DNA of 13,284 nt from Acholeplasmataceae bacterium UBA6235. Lineage in GTDB: Bacteria; Bacillota_I; Bacilli_A; Acholeplasmatales; UBA5453. The notes under the pieces are model-generated. The model did not search any database. It was not told the DNA's origin and was given only the letters and a program-made list of their open reading frames with translations. Position numbers and translations under genes: made by a program. Location: positions 1-13,284 of the forward strand of contig DJWH01000032.1 in NCBI GenBank assembly GCA_002441525.1. The letters run 5' to 3'. Shown in pieces: positions 7,360-13,284 of this stretch (within the stretch, counting starts at the first letter, position 1; every line of letters starts with the position of its first letter).

Positions 7360-7368
7360 TGTTATAAT
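7360..7368 (+). promoter_or_regulatory. Extended -10 promoter of ruvA-ruvB-queA
   Basis: TGTTATAAT is a TGn-extended perfect -10 box, lying 10 bases after the methyltransferase stop and 26 bases before the ruvA ATG. No consensus -35 is visible. No terminator separates the two genes, so readthrough from the methyltransferase is also possible. Confidence 0.65.
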
Positions 7369-7394
7369 GATTTTGTTATTGAGGTGATTTTTTT

Positions 7395-7949
7395 ATGTAT
7401 GCATATATCGTAGGTACCATCGCAGAAATTGAACCAACCAATGTGGTTTTAGATAACCAAGGGGTTGGGTATTTGGTGGTTGCACCCAACCCATATATTT
7501 ATAAATTGGGGGAAACGGTGAAAATTTATATCCATCACCACGTTAGAGAAGACCAAGATACCTTGTATGGTTTTGACACCAAAGAAGCACGTAATTTGTT
7601 TGAAGATTTGATCAGCGTGTCTGGCATTGGTCCTAAAAGTGCATTATCGATTTTAGCGTCTGGTAAACCGGATCAAATTGAATACGCCATTGAAAATCAA
7701 GACGTCAAATTCCTAACCAAATTTCCTGGCATCGGACCGAAGAGTGCCCAACAAATCATCCTAGATTTAAAAGGCAAATTAGATAAGAAAGCCTTAGAAA
7801 TCAACACCAATCAAAAAGATGAGGTCCAAGAAGCTTTGATGGCATTGGGTTATTCGGCTTCCGAATTGCGAAAAGTCGTATCGAAGTTAGACCCAGCCTT
7901 ATCCACCGAAAAACGCATTAAACAAGCACTACAACTATTGATTAAGTAG
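7395..7949 (+). CDS. ruvA: Holliday junction branch migration protein RuvA
   Basis: RuvA binds four-way DNA junctions as a tetramer and loads the RuvB motor. The 184-residue product has the OB-fold domain I (about 1-62, beginning MYAYIVGTI), two helix-hairpin-helix motifs (VSGIGPKSA at 75-83 and FPGIGPKSA at 110-118), and a C-terminal domain III (about 140-184, with EALMALGYSASEL) that contacts RuvB. It is slightly shorter than the usual near-200 residues, through a short linker before domain III. GAGGTGA at 7381-7387 precedes the ATG by 7 bases. ruvB starts 7 bases after its stop, so they are cotranscribed. No ruvC is nearby; low-GC Gram-positives and mollicutes generally use RecU instead. 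Confidence 0.97.
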   Translation: MYAYIVGTIAEIEPTNVVLDNQGVGYLVVAPNPYIYKLGETVKIYIHHHVREDQDTLYGFDTKEARNLFEDLISVSGIGPKSALSILASGKPDQIEYAIENQDVKFLTKFPGIGPKSAQQIILDLKGKLDKKALEINTNQKDEVQEALMALGYSASELRKVVSKLDPALSTEKRIKQALQLLIK

Positions 7950-7956
7950 GTAATTT

Positions 7957-8970
7957 ATGACAACTGATGATAGACTCATCTCATCGCTCGCGATGAAAGA
8001 GGATGAAGACCAAACGTTAAGACCCCAAAAATTAAATGAATATATTGGCCAGAAAGATATCAAAGAAATGCTCGATGTTTACATTAAAGCTGCTTTAAAG
8101 CGTGAAGAAACACTCGACCATATTTTATTTTATGGGCCACCAGGACTAGGTAAAACCACCTTGGCACAAATCGTTTCCAATGAAATGGGTGTCAATATGA
8201 AAGTGACCTCCGGCCCAGCCATTGAACGTAGTGGTGATTTGGCTGCTATTTTAACCTCCCTTGAACCAGGGGATGTTTTATTCATCGATGAAATTCATCG
8301 TTTACCACGCGTGGTTGAAGAAGTATTGTACGCTGCCATGGAGGATTATGTCATCGATATCGTCATCGGTAAAGACCAACAATCCCGTTCAATCCGTATC
8401 GATTTACCCCCATTTACCCTTATTGGTGCAACCACCCGTTTTGGAGATTTGTCCGCGCCACTAAGAGATCGCTTTGGTGTGGTATTGCGTTTGTCCTTCT
8501 ATAATCAGGATGAACTGGGTTTGATTGTCAAACGCACCTCTTCTGTATATAAAACAGAGATCAAAGAGAACGCCGTCATGGAATTGGCGAAACGTTCCCG
8601 TGGCACACCGCGCATCGCCAACCGTTTATTTAGACGCGTTCGTGATTTCGCTGAAATCATTGGCGATGGCACCATCACGTTAGATATTACCAACCATGCA
8701 TTAGAGAAACTAGGCATTTCATCGAATGGGTTAGACCATACCGATAAACGCTATTTATCCGCCATCATTGATAAATTCGCAGGTGGACCCGTTGGGCTCG
8801 AATCGATCGCTGCGACCATTGGTGAGGAAATCACCACAGTTGAGGATGTTTATGAACCATATTTACTTCAAGAAGGTTTCATCAAACGCACCGCTAGAGG
8901 TCGTATCGCCATGCAAAAGAGCTATGACGCATTAGGCAAGAAATATTTAAAAGGACTATTTGAAGAATGA
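7957..8970 (+). CDS. ruvB: Holliday junction branch migration helicase RuvB
   Basis: RuvB is the hexameric AAA+ motor that pumps DNA through the RuvA-bound junction. The 337-residue product contains Walker A (GPPGLGKTT at 60-68), Walker B (FIDEIH at 109-114), sensor 1 (GATTR at 157-161) and the arginine-finger region (RDRFG at 170-174). The sensor 2 segment is [11 protein letters not shown], and a C-terminal winged-helix domain ([16 protein letters not shown] to YLKGLFEE) follows. All catalytic motifs are intact. The ribosome-binding site is weak (TAGGT, overlapping the ruvA stop), which suggests translational coupling to ruvA. Its TGA stop overlaps the queA ATG (ATGA), and also shows that TGA is a stop codon in this organism. 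Confidence 0.98.
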   Translation: MTTDDRLISSLAMKEDEDQTLRPQKLNEYIGQKDIKEMLDVYIKAALKREETLDHILFYGPPGLGKTTLAQIVSNEMGVNMKVTSGPAIERSGDLAAILTSLEPGDVLFIDEIHRLPRVVEEVLYAAMEDYVIDIVIGKDQQSRSIRIDLPPFTLIGATTRFGDLSAPLRDRFGVVLRLSFYNQDELGLIVKRTSSVYKTEIKENAVMELAKRSRGTPRIANRLFRRVRDFAEIIGDGTITLDITNHALEKLGISSNGLDHTDKRYLSAIIDKFAGGPVGLESIAATIGEEITTVEDVYEPYLLQEGFIKRTARGRIAMQKSYDALGKKYLKGLFEE

Positions 8971-9983
8971 AAACTGCAGATTTTGATTTTGAATTACCAG
9001 AACGTTTAATCGCCCAACACCCATTGAAAAACCGTGATGAGTCACGGCTTTTTATGATTAATCGTGCGAATAATCAGTTTACACATACCCAGTTTAGCCA
9101 GATCATCGATGAACTTACGTCCAATGATGTGTTGGTTGTAAACAACACGAAAGTTATGCCAGCCCGCCTGATTGGTACTAAAGTAGATACCAATGCTGTG
9201 ATTGAGCTGTTATTATTGGAACATAACGACCAGCTATGGGACGCTTTGGTGAAACCAGGCAGACGGGTCAAAGTTGGTACCAAAATCAGTTTTGGTAACG
9301 GTAAATTAATCGCGACGTGTGTGAAGGAAAAAGAAGAAGGCATCAAAACTTTCATGTTCGCCTTTGAAGGGATTTTCTATGAAGTATTGGATGAGCTTGG
9401 AGAAATGCCACTACCACCCTATATTCATGAAAAGCTAGATGAGAAAGACCGCTATCAAACGGTTTATGCAAAAGAGATTGGCAGTGCAGCAGCACCCACA
9501 GCAGGACTGCATTTTACTGCGCCATTAATGGATAAAATCCGCGCAAAAGGCATTGAAATCATTGAAATTACTTTACATGTCGGTTTAGGGACCTTCAGAC
9601 CAACCAGTACTGACACCATTGAAGACCACCATATGCATGAAGAAGTATACCAAATCACTGAGATGGCTGCGAATCGTCTAAACACAGCGATGACTCAAAA
9701 GAAGCGCATCGTTGCTGTAGGGACGACGACCGTTAGAACCCTTGAAAGCAATTATCAAGATGGTTTTCATCCAGGTATTTATCGAACCAGCATTTTTATT
9801 TATCCAGGGTATCAGTTTAAAACCATTGGGGCATTGATTACCAATTTCCATTTGCCAAAATCAACCTTAATCATGTTGGTTTCTGCGTTCGCGAATCGAA
9901 CATTGATTTTAAAAGCTTACAATGAAGCCGTCAAACAACAATACCGTTTCTTTTCGTTTGGAGACGCGATGTTCATCCAATAA
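8967..9983 (+). CDS. queA: S-adenosylmethionine:tRNA ribosyltransferase-isomerase (queuosine synthesis)
   Basis: QueA transfers and isomerises the ribosyl part of SAM onto preQ1 in the tRNA wobble position (G34 of GUN anticodons), giving epoxyqueuosine. The 338-residue length is normal. Family motifs are clear: [13 protein letters not shown] with RDESRLF near the N-terminus, [33 protein letters not shown] and [17 protein letters not shown]. The ATG overlaps the ruvB stop by ATGA, so the two are translationally coupled. The ruvA-ruvB-queA order is common in bacteria and is often followed by tgt, the enzyme acting just before QueA. Here tgt does not follow; a terminator and the convergent uppP come next, so tgt must be elsewhere if the pathway works. 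Confidence 0.97.
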   Translation: MKTADFDFELPERLIAQHPLKNRDESRLFMINRANNQFTHTQFSQIIDELTSNDVLVVNNTKVMPARLIGTKVDTNAVIELLLLEHNDQLWDALVKPGRRVKVGTKISFGNGKLIATCVKEKEEGIKTFMFAFEGIFYEVLDELGEMPLPPYIHEKLDEKDRYQTVYAKEIGSAAAPTAGLHFTAPLMDKIRAKGIEIIEITLHVGLGTFRPTSTDTIEDHHMHEEVYQITEMAANRLNTAMTQKKRIVAVGTTTVRTLESNYQDGFHPGIYRTSIFIYPGYQFKTIGALITNFHLPKSTLIMLVSAFANRTLILKAYNEAVKQQYRFFSFGDAMFIQ

Positions 9984-10013
9984 AAAACATGCGAAAATCC
10001 GCATGTTTTTTTT
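9982..10013. terminator. Bidirectional terminator shared by queA and uppP
   Basis: CATGCG (9988-9993) pairs with CGCATG (10000-10005) across a 6-base loop. The stem is extended by flanking A and T runs that act as U tracts on both strands. It overlaps the queA stop (9981-9983) on one side and the uppP stop (10012-10014) on the other, so the two convergent genes share it with no spare sequence. Confidence 0.85.
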
Positions 10014-10824
10014 ACAAGATGAAATGGGTGATGACAGCGATTAATCCAAACGATAAACAGTAAATGCCAAAATACAATAAATGCTTGATTTGAAGGCGTT
10101 TCATGACCAAATAAGCAGCAATGTAAGTGGTGATTAAAGTCGCTATGAACGCTAAACTATAGCCTATCCAATCAATGGTTTCAGCCTGACTACTTAAATC
10201 GATGATTGATAATAAAGATGCGGGCACTGATACGATGATATAACATAAGAAAGAGAATTTTAATAAGGATTTTAAAGACAGTTTTTGTGATAGACCACCA
10301 ATGATGGTTGACCCACTACGAGATACACCAGGGAGAATCGCAATCGATTGGGTGAATCCGATGAATAAAGCGTCTCTAAAGGTGACATCATCATGGGTTT
10401 CAGATTGATTTCTAAAACGATAAATGATGAGTAACAATAAACCTGTAAACATCAGTGCCAAGCCAACGAATAGAATATTCTTGATGTCTTCGACCTCATC
10501 CTTAAACAGTAGACCGAAGATACCAATTGGTATGACAGCAATCATCAATTTAACAACATATAGAAAATCATTTTTCGCTGATAAATCTCGTTTGAATACA
10601 AATTTAAAGCTTTGAACAATCAGTCGCCAGATGTCTTTATAAAATAAAATAACCATCGCAATTAATGAGGCCATATTGGTAAACATTTCGAAAGCCAAAC
10701 CGGGTTGTTGTAAATCAAAGATGTATTGAAAAAGCACCAAGTGCCCTGAAGAAGAGATGGGTAAAATCTCGGTGATGCCTTGGATGATACCAAGTAATAT
10801 AAATTTAATCCAATCTATGATCAT
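10012..10824 (-). CDS. uppP: Undecaprenyl-diphosphate phosphatase (UppP/BacA)
   Basis: UppP is an integral membrane phosphatase that turns undecaprenyl-PP into undecaprenyl-P, the lipid carrier for surface glycan synthesis; its overproduction is linked to bacitracin resistance. The 270-residue product is very hydrophobic with about eight membrane segments. The first signature, QGITEILPISSSGHL (15-29), has Gln15 and Glu19 of the (E/Q)xxxE motif and His28 at the expected spacing. The second signature is PGVSRSGST (165-173), with the key Arg169. The start at 10824 is chosen because AAGGAG lies 6 bases upstream on the minus strand; a longer in-frame reading to 10956 would run through promoter DNA and into the divergent gene. 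If the host is wall-less, the presence of this gene is notable. Confidence 0.95.
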   Translation of the reverse strand: MIIDWIKFILLGIIQGITEILPISSSGHLVLFQYIFDLQQPGLAFEMFTNMASLIAMVILFYKDIWRLIVQSFKFVFKRDLSAKNDFLYVVKLMIAVIPIGIFGLLFKDEVEDIKNILFVGLALMFTGLLLLIIYRFRNQSETHDDVTFRDALFIGFTQSIAILPGVSRSGSTIIGGLSQKLSLKSLLKFSFLCYIIVSVPASLLSIIDLSSQAETIDWIGYSLAFIATLITTYIAAYLVMKRLQIKHLLYFGIYCLSFGLIAVITHFIL

Positions 10825-10830
10825 GATGAA

Positions 10831-10836
10831 CTCCTT
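10831..10836 (-). promoter_or_regulatory. Ribosome-binding site of uppP
   Basis: AAGGAG on the minus strand lies 6 bases before the ATG at 10824 and fixes this start against a longer in-frame alternative. Confidence 0.85.
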
Positions 10837-10852
10837 AAAAATATCTATATTA

Positions 10853-10861
10853 AATATACCA
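10853..10861 (-). promoter_or_regulatory. Candidate extended -10 promoter of uppP
   Basis: The minus strand reads TGGTATATT, a TGn-extended -10 box with one mismatch to TATAAT, 28 bases before the uppP ATG. No good -35 box is visible. It resembles the TGGTATAAT elements at 6702-6735. Confidence 0.5.
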
Positions 10862-10879
10862 TACCTGTGGCATAATTGC

Positions 10880-10908
10880 TTGTAAAAAAAAGGCTGACCA
10901 CGTATAAT
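10880..10908 (+). promoter_or_regulatory. Promoter of the EIIB-like/ptsH/popT/trmB series
   Basis: TTGTAA (10880-10885) and a perfect TATAAT (10903-10908) are 17 bases apart, the ideal spacing. The -10 box ends 20 bases before the ATG at 10929, giving a leader of about 14 bases that contains GAAGGGG as ribosome-binding site. This is the only promoter in the window with a good -35 box. Confidence 0.75.
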
Positions 10909-10928
10909 CAATATGAAGGGGTGTTCGC

Positions 10929-11291
10929 ATGTTATCCAACTTTCAATTTGATACAATGACCATCATCGGGGTGGTCACGATCGCAACACTGGTGGTACTC
11001 ATCAGTTTGAATGGTCATTTAAGGGGACGAAAACCCAAAGAAAAGGACCGCCGTGCGATTGAACCAGAGTTTATCCTTTCGCTTAAAAACGCATTTGGCT
11101 TAAACAATATCAAGCAAATCTCATTAGAACATGAACGCGTCAAATTCACTGTTGAACAAGTTAAATTGGTGGATTTTGAATCACTGAAAGCACTATCGAG
11201 CAAAGGGGTTTTTGTTAAAGGAAAAGACATTACAATGACCTTTGTTTATGACCCAAAAAGCATCCAAAAAGCATTAGAAAAAGGAGTGTAA
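10929..11291 (+). CDS. Membrane-anchored PTS EIIB-like protein lacking the phospho-cysteine
   Basis: The 120-residue product has one N-terminal membrane helix (about 10-27), a basic linker (GHLRGRKPKEKDRR, 29-42) and a cytosolic domain (about 45-118). That domain resembles the EIIB domain of glucose-family PTS permeases: AFGLNNIKQI corresponds to the AFGGKENI start, and LKALSSKGVFVKG to the LKKLGAAGVVVAG strand. In EIIB a cysteine in the CxTRLR motif takes the phosphate from EIIA. By ungapped alignment with E. coli EIIBGlc that position is Glu67 here, the protein has no cysteine, and the TRLR motif is not conserved. It therefore cannot carry phosphate in the normal way. HPr is encoded 4 bases downstream. 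A structural or sensory role is more likely than transport. The EIIB relation is a by-eye judgement. Confidence 0.72.
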   Translation: MLSNFQFDTMTIIGVVTIATLVVLISLNGHLRGRKPKEKDRRAIEPEFILSLKNAFGLNNIKQISLEHERVKFTVEQVKLVDFESLKALSSKGVFVKGKDITMTFVYDPKSIQKALEKGV

Positions 11292-11295
11292 AACG

Positions 11296-11571
11296 ATGGA
11301 AAGATCATTCAAAGTTATCGCCGAAAATGGCATTCACGCTAGACCAGCAACCAATTTGGTTACTGTAGCAAACCGTTTTAAATCCGAGGTATGGTTAATC
11401 GCTAATCAAAAAGCCGTTGACATGAAGTCCATCATGGGTGTCATGTCTTTAGGTATTTACCGTCACGCTGAGTTCACCATTCGTGTTCAAGGTGAAGACG
11501 AGGCGGTTGCGATGGAAGCACTCACTGAATTACTCATAAAGGACAATTTAGGGTTACCTCTCAATGTCTAA
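11296..11571 (+). CDS. ptsH: Phosphocarrier protein HPr
   Basis: HPr is the small cytosolic carrier of the phosphotransferase system, taking phosphate from enzyme I on a histidine. The 91-residue product has the active site GIHARPA with His14 and Arg16. It also has the regulatory-serine region MKSIMGVMSLG with Ser45, the position modified by HPr kinase/phosphorylase in Gram-positives and mollicutes. Both sites are intact, so it could act in transport and in carbon regulation. AAGGAG (11281-11286) precedes the ATG by 9 bases, inside the end of the EIIB-like gene. Its end overlaps the next gene by 8 bases. Enzyme I (ptsI), often adjacent to ptsH, is not here. Confidence 0.95.
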   Translation: MERSFKVIAENGIHARPATNLVTVANRFKSEVWLIANQKAVDMKSIMGVMSLGIYRHAEFTIRVQGEDEAVAMEALTELLIKDNLGLPLNV

Positions 11572-12421
11572 GTTTAAAACGATCATTGGCGGCTTCTTTG
11601 TGGGGTTAGCCAATATTATCCCTGGGGTGAGCGGTGGGACCATGGCCGTTATTTTTGGCATCTATGACCAACTCATTCAAGGGATTTTATCTTTATTAAA
11701 AACACCGATACAAACCATCAAAGCACTTTTACCCATTCTAATTGGATTGGCTATAGGGATTGTCTTTGGGGTTTTTGTGATTGATTTAGGGTATCAAAAA
11801 GTACCATTATTAACCACTTTAATCTTTATTGGTCTAATCTTAGGTGGGGTTAAATCGATTTATAAAAAAGTACAATCCAAAGATTATAAACATTGGATTG
11901 CGTTTGGTTTGGCATTTTTGTTGATGGTATTATTACCGATTCTAAATTCAAACCTCTCGGTACATACCGGTTGGGTATACTATGTGATGTTGATTTTGGT
12001 GGGGTTTATCGCCGCTGGAACGATGATTGCACCAGGCATTAGTGGCTCACTCGTTTTATTATTGTTGGGTTATTATGCCCATGTACTTTCTTTAGCAAAA
12101 GATGCGATTGAAGCTGTGTTAACAGTCAATTTAGATTTACTGTGGTCTGTACTCCCGGCAGTCATCGCTTTTGTGGTTGGTGCTTTGATTGGTTTAATTG
12201 TATTTTCAAAAGTCATTTCACTCATCATGCACCGCTTTGAATCGCTATTTTATGCCGCCGTTTTGGGGTTATTGGTATCCAGTCCCATTTCCATTTTAAC
12301 GATATTAAATCAAGACCAACCGTTGATTCATTTTGGTTGGGTAGAAGCCGTTTTAGGTATTATATTATGTATAGGAGCCGCATACGGATCGTATGTGTTG
12401 ATTAAAAACAGTGAGAACTAA
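11564..12421 (+). CDS. popT: DUF368 membrane protein, polyprenyl-phosphate translocase (PopT-type)
   Basis: DUF368 proteins have been reported as transporters that return undecaprenyl-phosphate to the inner face of the membrane for reuse. The 285-residue product is hydrophobic with several membrane helices and shows the family's internal duplication. Two similar motifs, IIPGVSGGTMAV (from Pro20) and APGISGSLVLLLLG (from Pro157), probably mark re-entrant loops. The start ATG overlaps the ptsH stop in ATGTCTAA and has no close ribosome-binding site, so translation is probably coupled. The gene for the preceding step of the cycle, uppP, lies just upstream in divergent orientation. The family call is firm; the substrate is taken from studies in other bacteria. 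Confidence 0.9.
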   Translation: MSKFKTIIGGFFVGLANIIPGVSGGTMAVIFGIYDQLIQGILSLLKTPIQTIKALLPILIGLAIGIVFGVFVIDLGYQKVPLLTTLIFIGLILGGVKSIYKKVQSKDYKHWIAFGLAFLLMVLLPILNSNLSVHTGWVYYVMLILVGFIAAGTMIAPGISGSLVLLLLGYYAHVLSLAKDAIEAVLTVNLDLLWSVLPAVIAFVVGALIGLIVFSKVISLIMHRFESLFYAAVLGLLVSSPISILTILNQDQPLIHFGWVEAVLGIILCIGAAYGSYVLIKNSEN

Positions 12422-13007
12422 AAAAGTTAAACAGGCATTTGAAGCCATCCATCAATCCAATTTAATCATAACGACCCCACAAATCATTCGTTCTGAACAT
12501 CCAATGGTACTTGAAGTGGGCAGTGGTAAAGGTAAATTCATTACAGAATTGGCTAAATTACATCCAGACTTACACTATATTGCTTTTGAAAAAGACATCA
12601 ATGTGTGTTATCGCATCTTGGAAAAACAAGAAGCATTACTATTGCCTAATTTGACGATTGTTCAAGACGATGCCAATGCATTATTGAGCTATTTTGAACC
12701 AAAGTCTGTCAGTAAAATATACCTGAATTTTAGTGACCCATGGCCTAAAAAACGACACCATAAGCGTCGTTTGACTGCAGAAACGTATTTAAAAATGTAT
12801 GAAACCATACTGGTAGATGAAGGTGAACTCGAATTCCGTTCGGATTTTGAACCCTTATATACCGATTCCTTAGAATACTTGATGACTTCGCGTTTTGAAG
12901 TTTATTGGGCAAATACCCAATGTGAAGCACGTGAAGCCGTTTCAGAATACGAAGAAAAAAAGCGAAAGGAAAGCCCAATTTATGGGTTTAAGGCAAAACT
13001 CAAATGA
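12411..13007 (+). CDS. trmB: tRNA (guanine-N7)-methyltransferase TrmB
   Basis: TrmB makes m7G46 in the tRNA variable loop using SAM. The 198-residue product has the SAM-binding motif LEVGSGKGKF (34-43). It also has the family signature FSDPWPKKRHHKRRL (from Phe107), an RSDFEPLY segment in place of the TDN/TDW motif, and a C-terminal TEYEE-like segment (SEYEEKKRKESPIYGF). It is somewhat shorter than the Bacillus enzyme. The start is GTG at 12411, giving the expected MRTKK N-terminus; it overlaps the end of the DUF368 gene by 11 bases and lacks a ribosome-binding site, which indicates coupling. Its TGA stop overlaps the next gene's ATG as ATGA. Confidence 0.95.
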   Translation: MRTKKVKQAFEAIHQSNLIITTPQIIRSEHPMVLEVGSGKGKFITELAKLHPDLHYIAFEKDINVCYRILEKQEALLLPNLTIVQDDANALLSYFEPKSVSKIYLNFSDPWPKKRHHKRRLTAETYLKMYETILVDEGELEFRSDFEPLYTDSLEYLMTSRFEVYWANTQCEAREAVSEYEEKKRKESPIYGFKAKLK

Positions 13008-13284
13008 TTAAATTAGATCCGATTTACGAAAAACTCATGAATGCATTTGGTATTTCAGCGTATGAACACAATGTATTTCAAATCATTTTAGCCGAAATGC
13101 GCAAATACAATCAATTTAAAATCGAAGTAGACAATATTGGTTCAATTTTCGCGGTTAAACCATCGAAACAAAAAGATGCGAAAACGGTGATGATTGCAGG
13201 CCATATGGATGAAGTTGGTTTAATGATTTCAGACATCTTACCGAATGGGGCGATTAAAGTTATCCCAATCGGTGGATTGGTTGC
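13004..13284 (+). CDS. M42 family metallopeptidase (glutamyl aminopeptidase/endoglucanase-like), 3' partial
   Basis: The frame opens with ATG at 13004, overlapping the trmB stop (ATGA), and runs off the right edge; 93 residues are visible. The N-terminus MIKLDPIYEKLMNAFGISAYE matches M42 peptidases, which begin with a helix and a GxSGYE-like segment. AGHMDEVGLMI (65-75) holds the first metal-binding His67 and Asp69. Family members are cobalt- or zinc-dependent aminopeptidases forming large tetrahedral dodecamers in the cytosol, where they finish peptide breakdown. The remaining metal ligands and the catalytic Glu lie outside the window, so subfamily and specificity cannot be stated. Translational coupling to trmB is likely. 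Confidence 0.88.
   Translation, partial: MIKLDPIYEKLMNAFGISAYEHNVFQIILAEMRKYNQFKIEVDNIGSIFAVKPSKQKDAKTVMIAGHMDEVGLMISDILPNGAIKVIPIGGLV

Noticed and set aside
10825..10956. Longer UppP N-terminus starting at 10956
   Set aside because: It would cross the promoter region and overlap the divergent gene. The added segment has no family similarity, and the start at 10824 has a strong ribosome-binding site.
1..13284. Mycoplasma-type genetic code (TGA as Trp)
   Set aside because: ruvB and trmB end in TGA at the expected family length, and conserved Trp residues are encoded by TGG.
1..13284. CRISPR array, insertion sequence, prophage or defence island
   Set aside because: No direct-repeat array, transposase, integrase or nuclease-like gene was seen; apart from the coiled-coil gene the content is mostly core housekeeping.

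Overview
The window looks like a compact chromosomal segment of a low-GC bacterium on the Bacillota/Mycoplasmatota side. GC content appears to be about 40% by eye. Ribosomal protein L27 carries the short N-terminal extension typical of that group, with the dedicated protease gene prp beside it. TGA is used as a stop codon (ruvB, trmB) and Trp is written TGG, so the standard code applies. This excludes the TGA=Trp mycoplasmas but fits Acholeplasma-like or Izemoplasma-like mollicutes and ordinary Firmicutes. The large coiled-coil protein makes a wall-less acholeplasma-like organism my best guess, but the sequence does not prove it.

Layout. Positions 1-2145 (+) hold the classic rplU(partial)-prp-rpmA-obgE cluster, with a hairpin terminator overlapping the rpmA stop codon. 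Positions 2218-2985 (+) encode a monoacylglycerol-lipase-like alpha/beta hydrolase. Positions 6677-3021 (-) encode a single-domain-free, almost purely coiled-coil protein of about 1218 residues that I cannot assign to a family. It is divergent from a SAM methyltransferase gene (6757-7350, +), and the two promoters overlap in a palindrome. Next come ruvA-ruvB-queA (7395-9983, +), then the convergent uppP (10824-10012, -). From 10929 to the right edge runs a tightly packed + strand series: a membrane-anchored EIIB-like protein lacking the phospho-cysteine, HPr (ptsH), a DUF368/PopT-type polyprenyl-phosphate translocase, trmB and the start of an M42 aminopeptidase.

How the genes work together. 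The first block serves the ribosome: Prp removes the L27 extension and Obg is a ribosome-assembly GTPase. ruvAB move Holliday junctions, while queA and trmB modify tRNA. UppP and the DUF368 protein act at two steps of the same lipid-carrier cycle (dephosphorylating undecaprenyl-PP and returning undecaprenyl-P across the membrane), and they lie on either side of one divergent promoter region. HPr beside a Cys-less EIIB-like membrane protein suggests a regulatory rather than sugar-transporting use of PTS parts.

The DNA is very compact. Stop codons lie inside or at the edges of terminators, several genes overlap (ruvB/queA, ptsH/popT, popT/trmB, trmB/M42), and recognisable -10 boxes lie only about 20-28 bp before start codons. 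No gap exceeds 300 bases; the largest is about 104 bases (10825-10928) and holds divergent promoters. I see no rRNA, tRNA, CRISPR array, insertion sequence or prophage genes.
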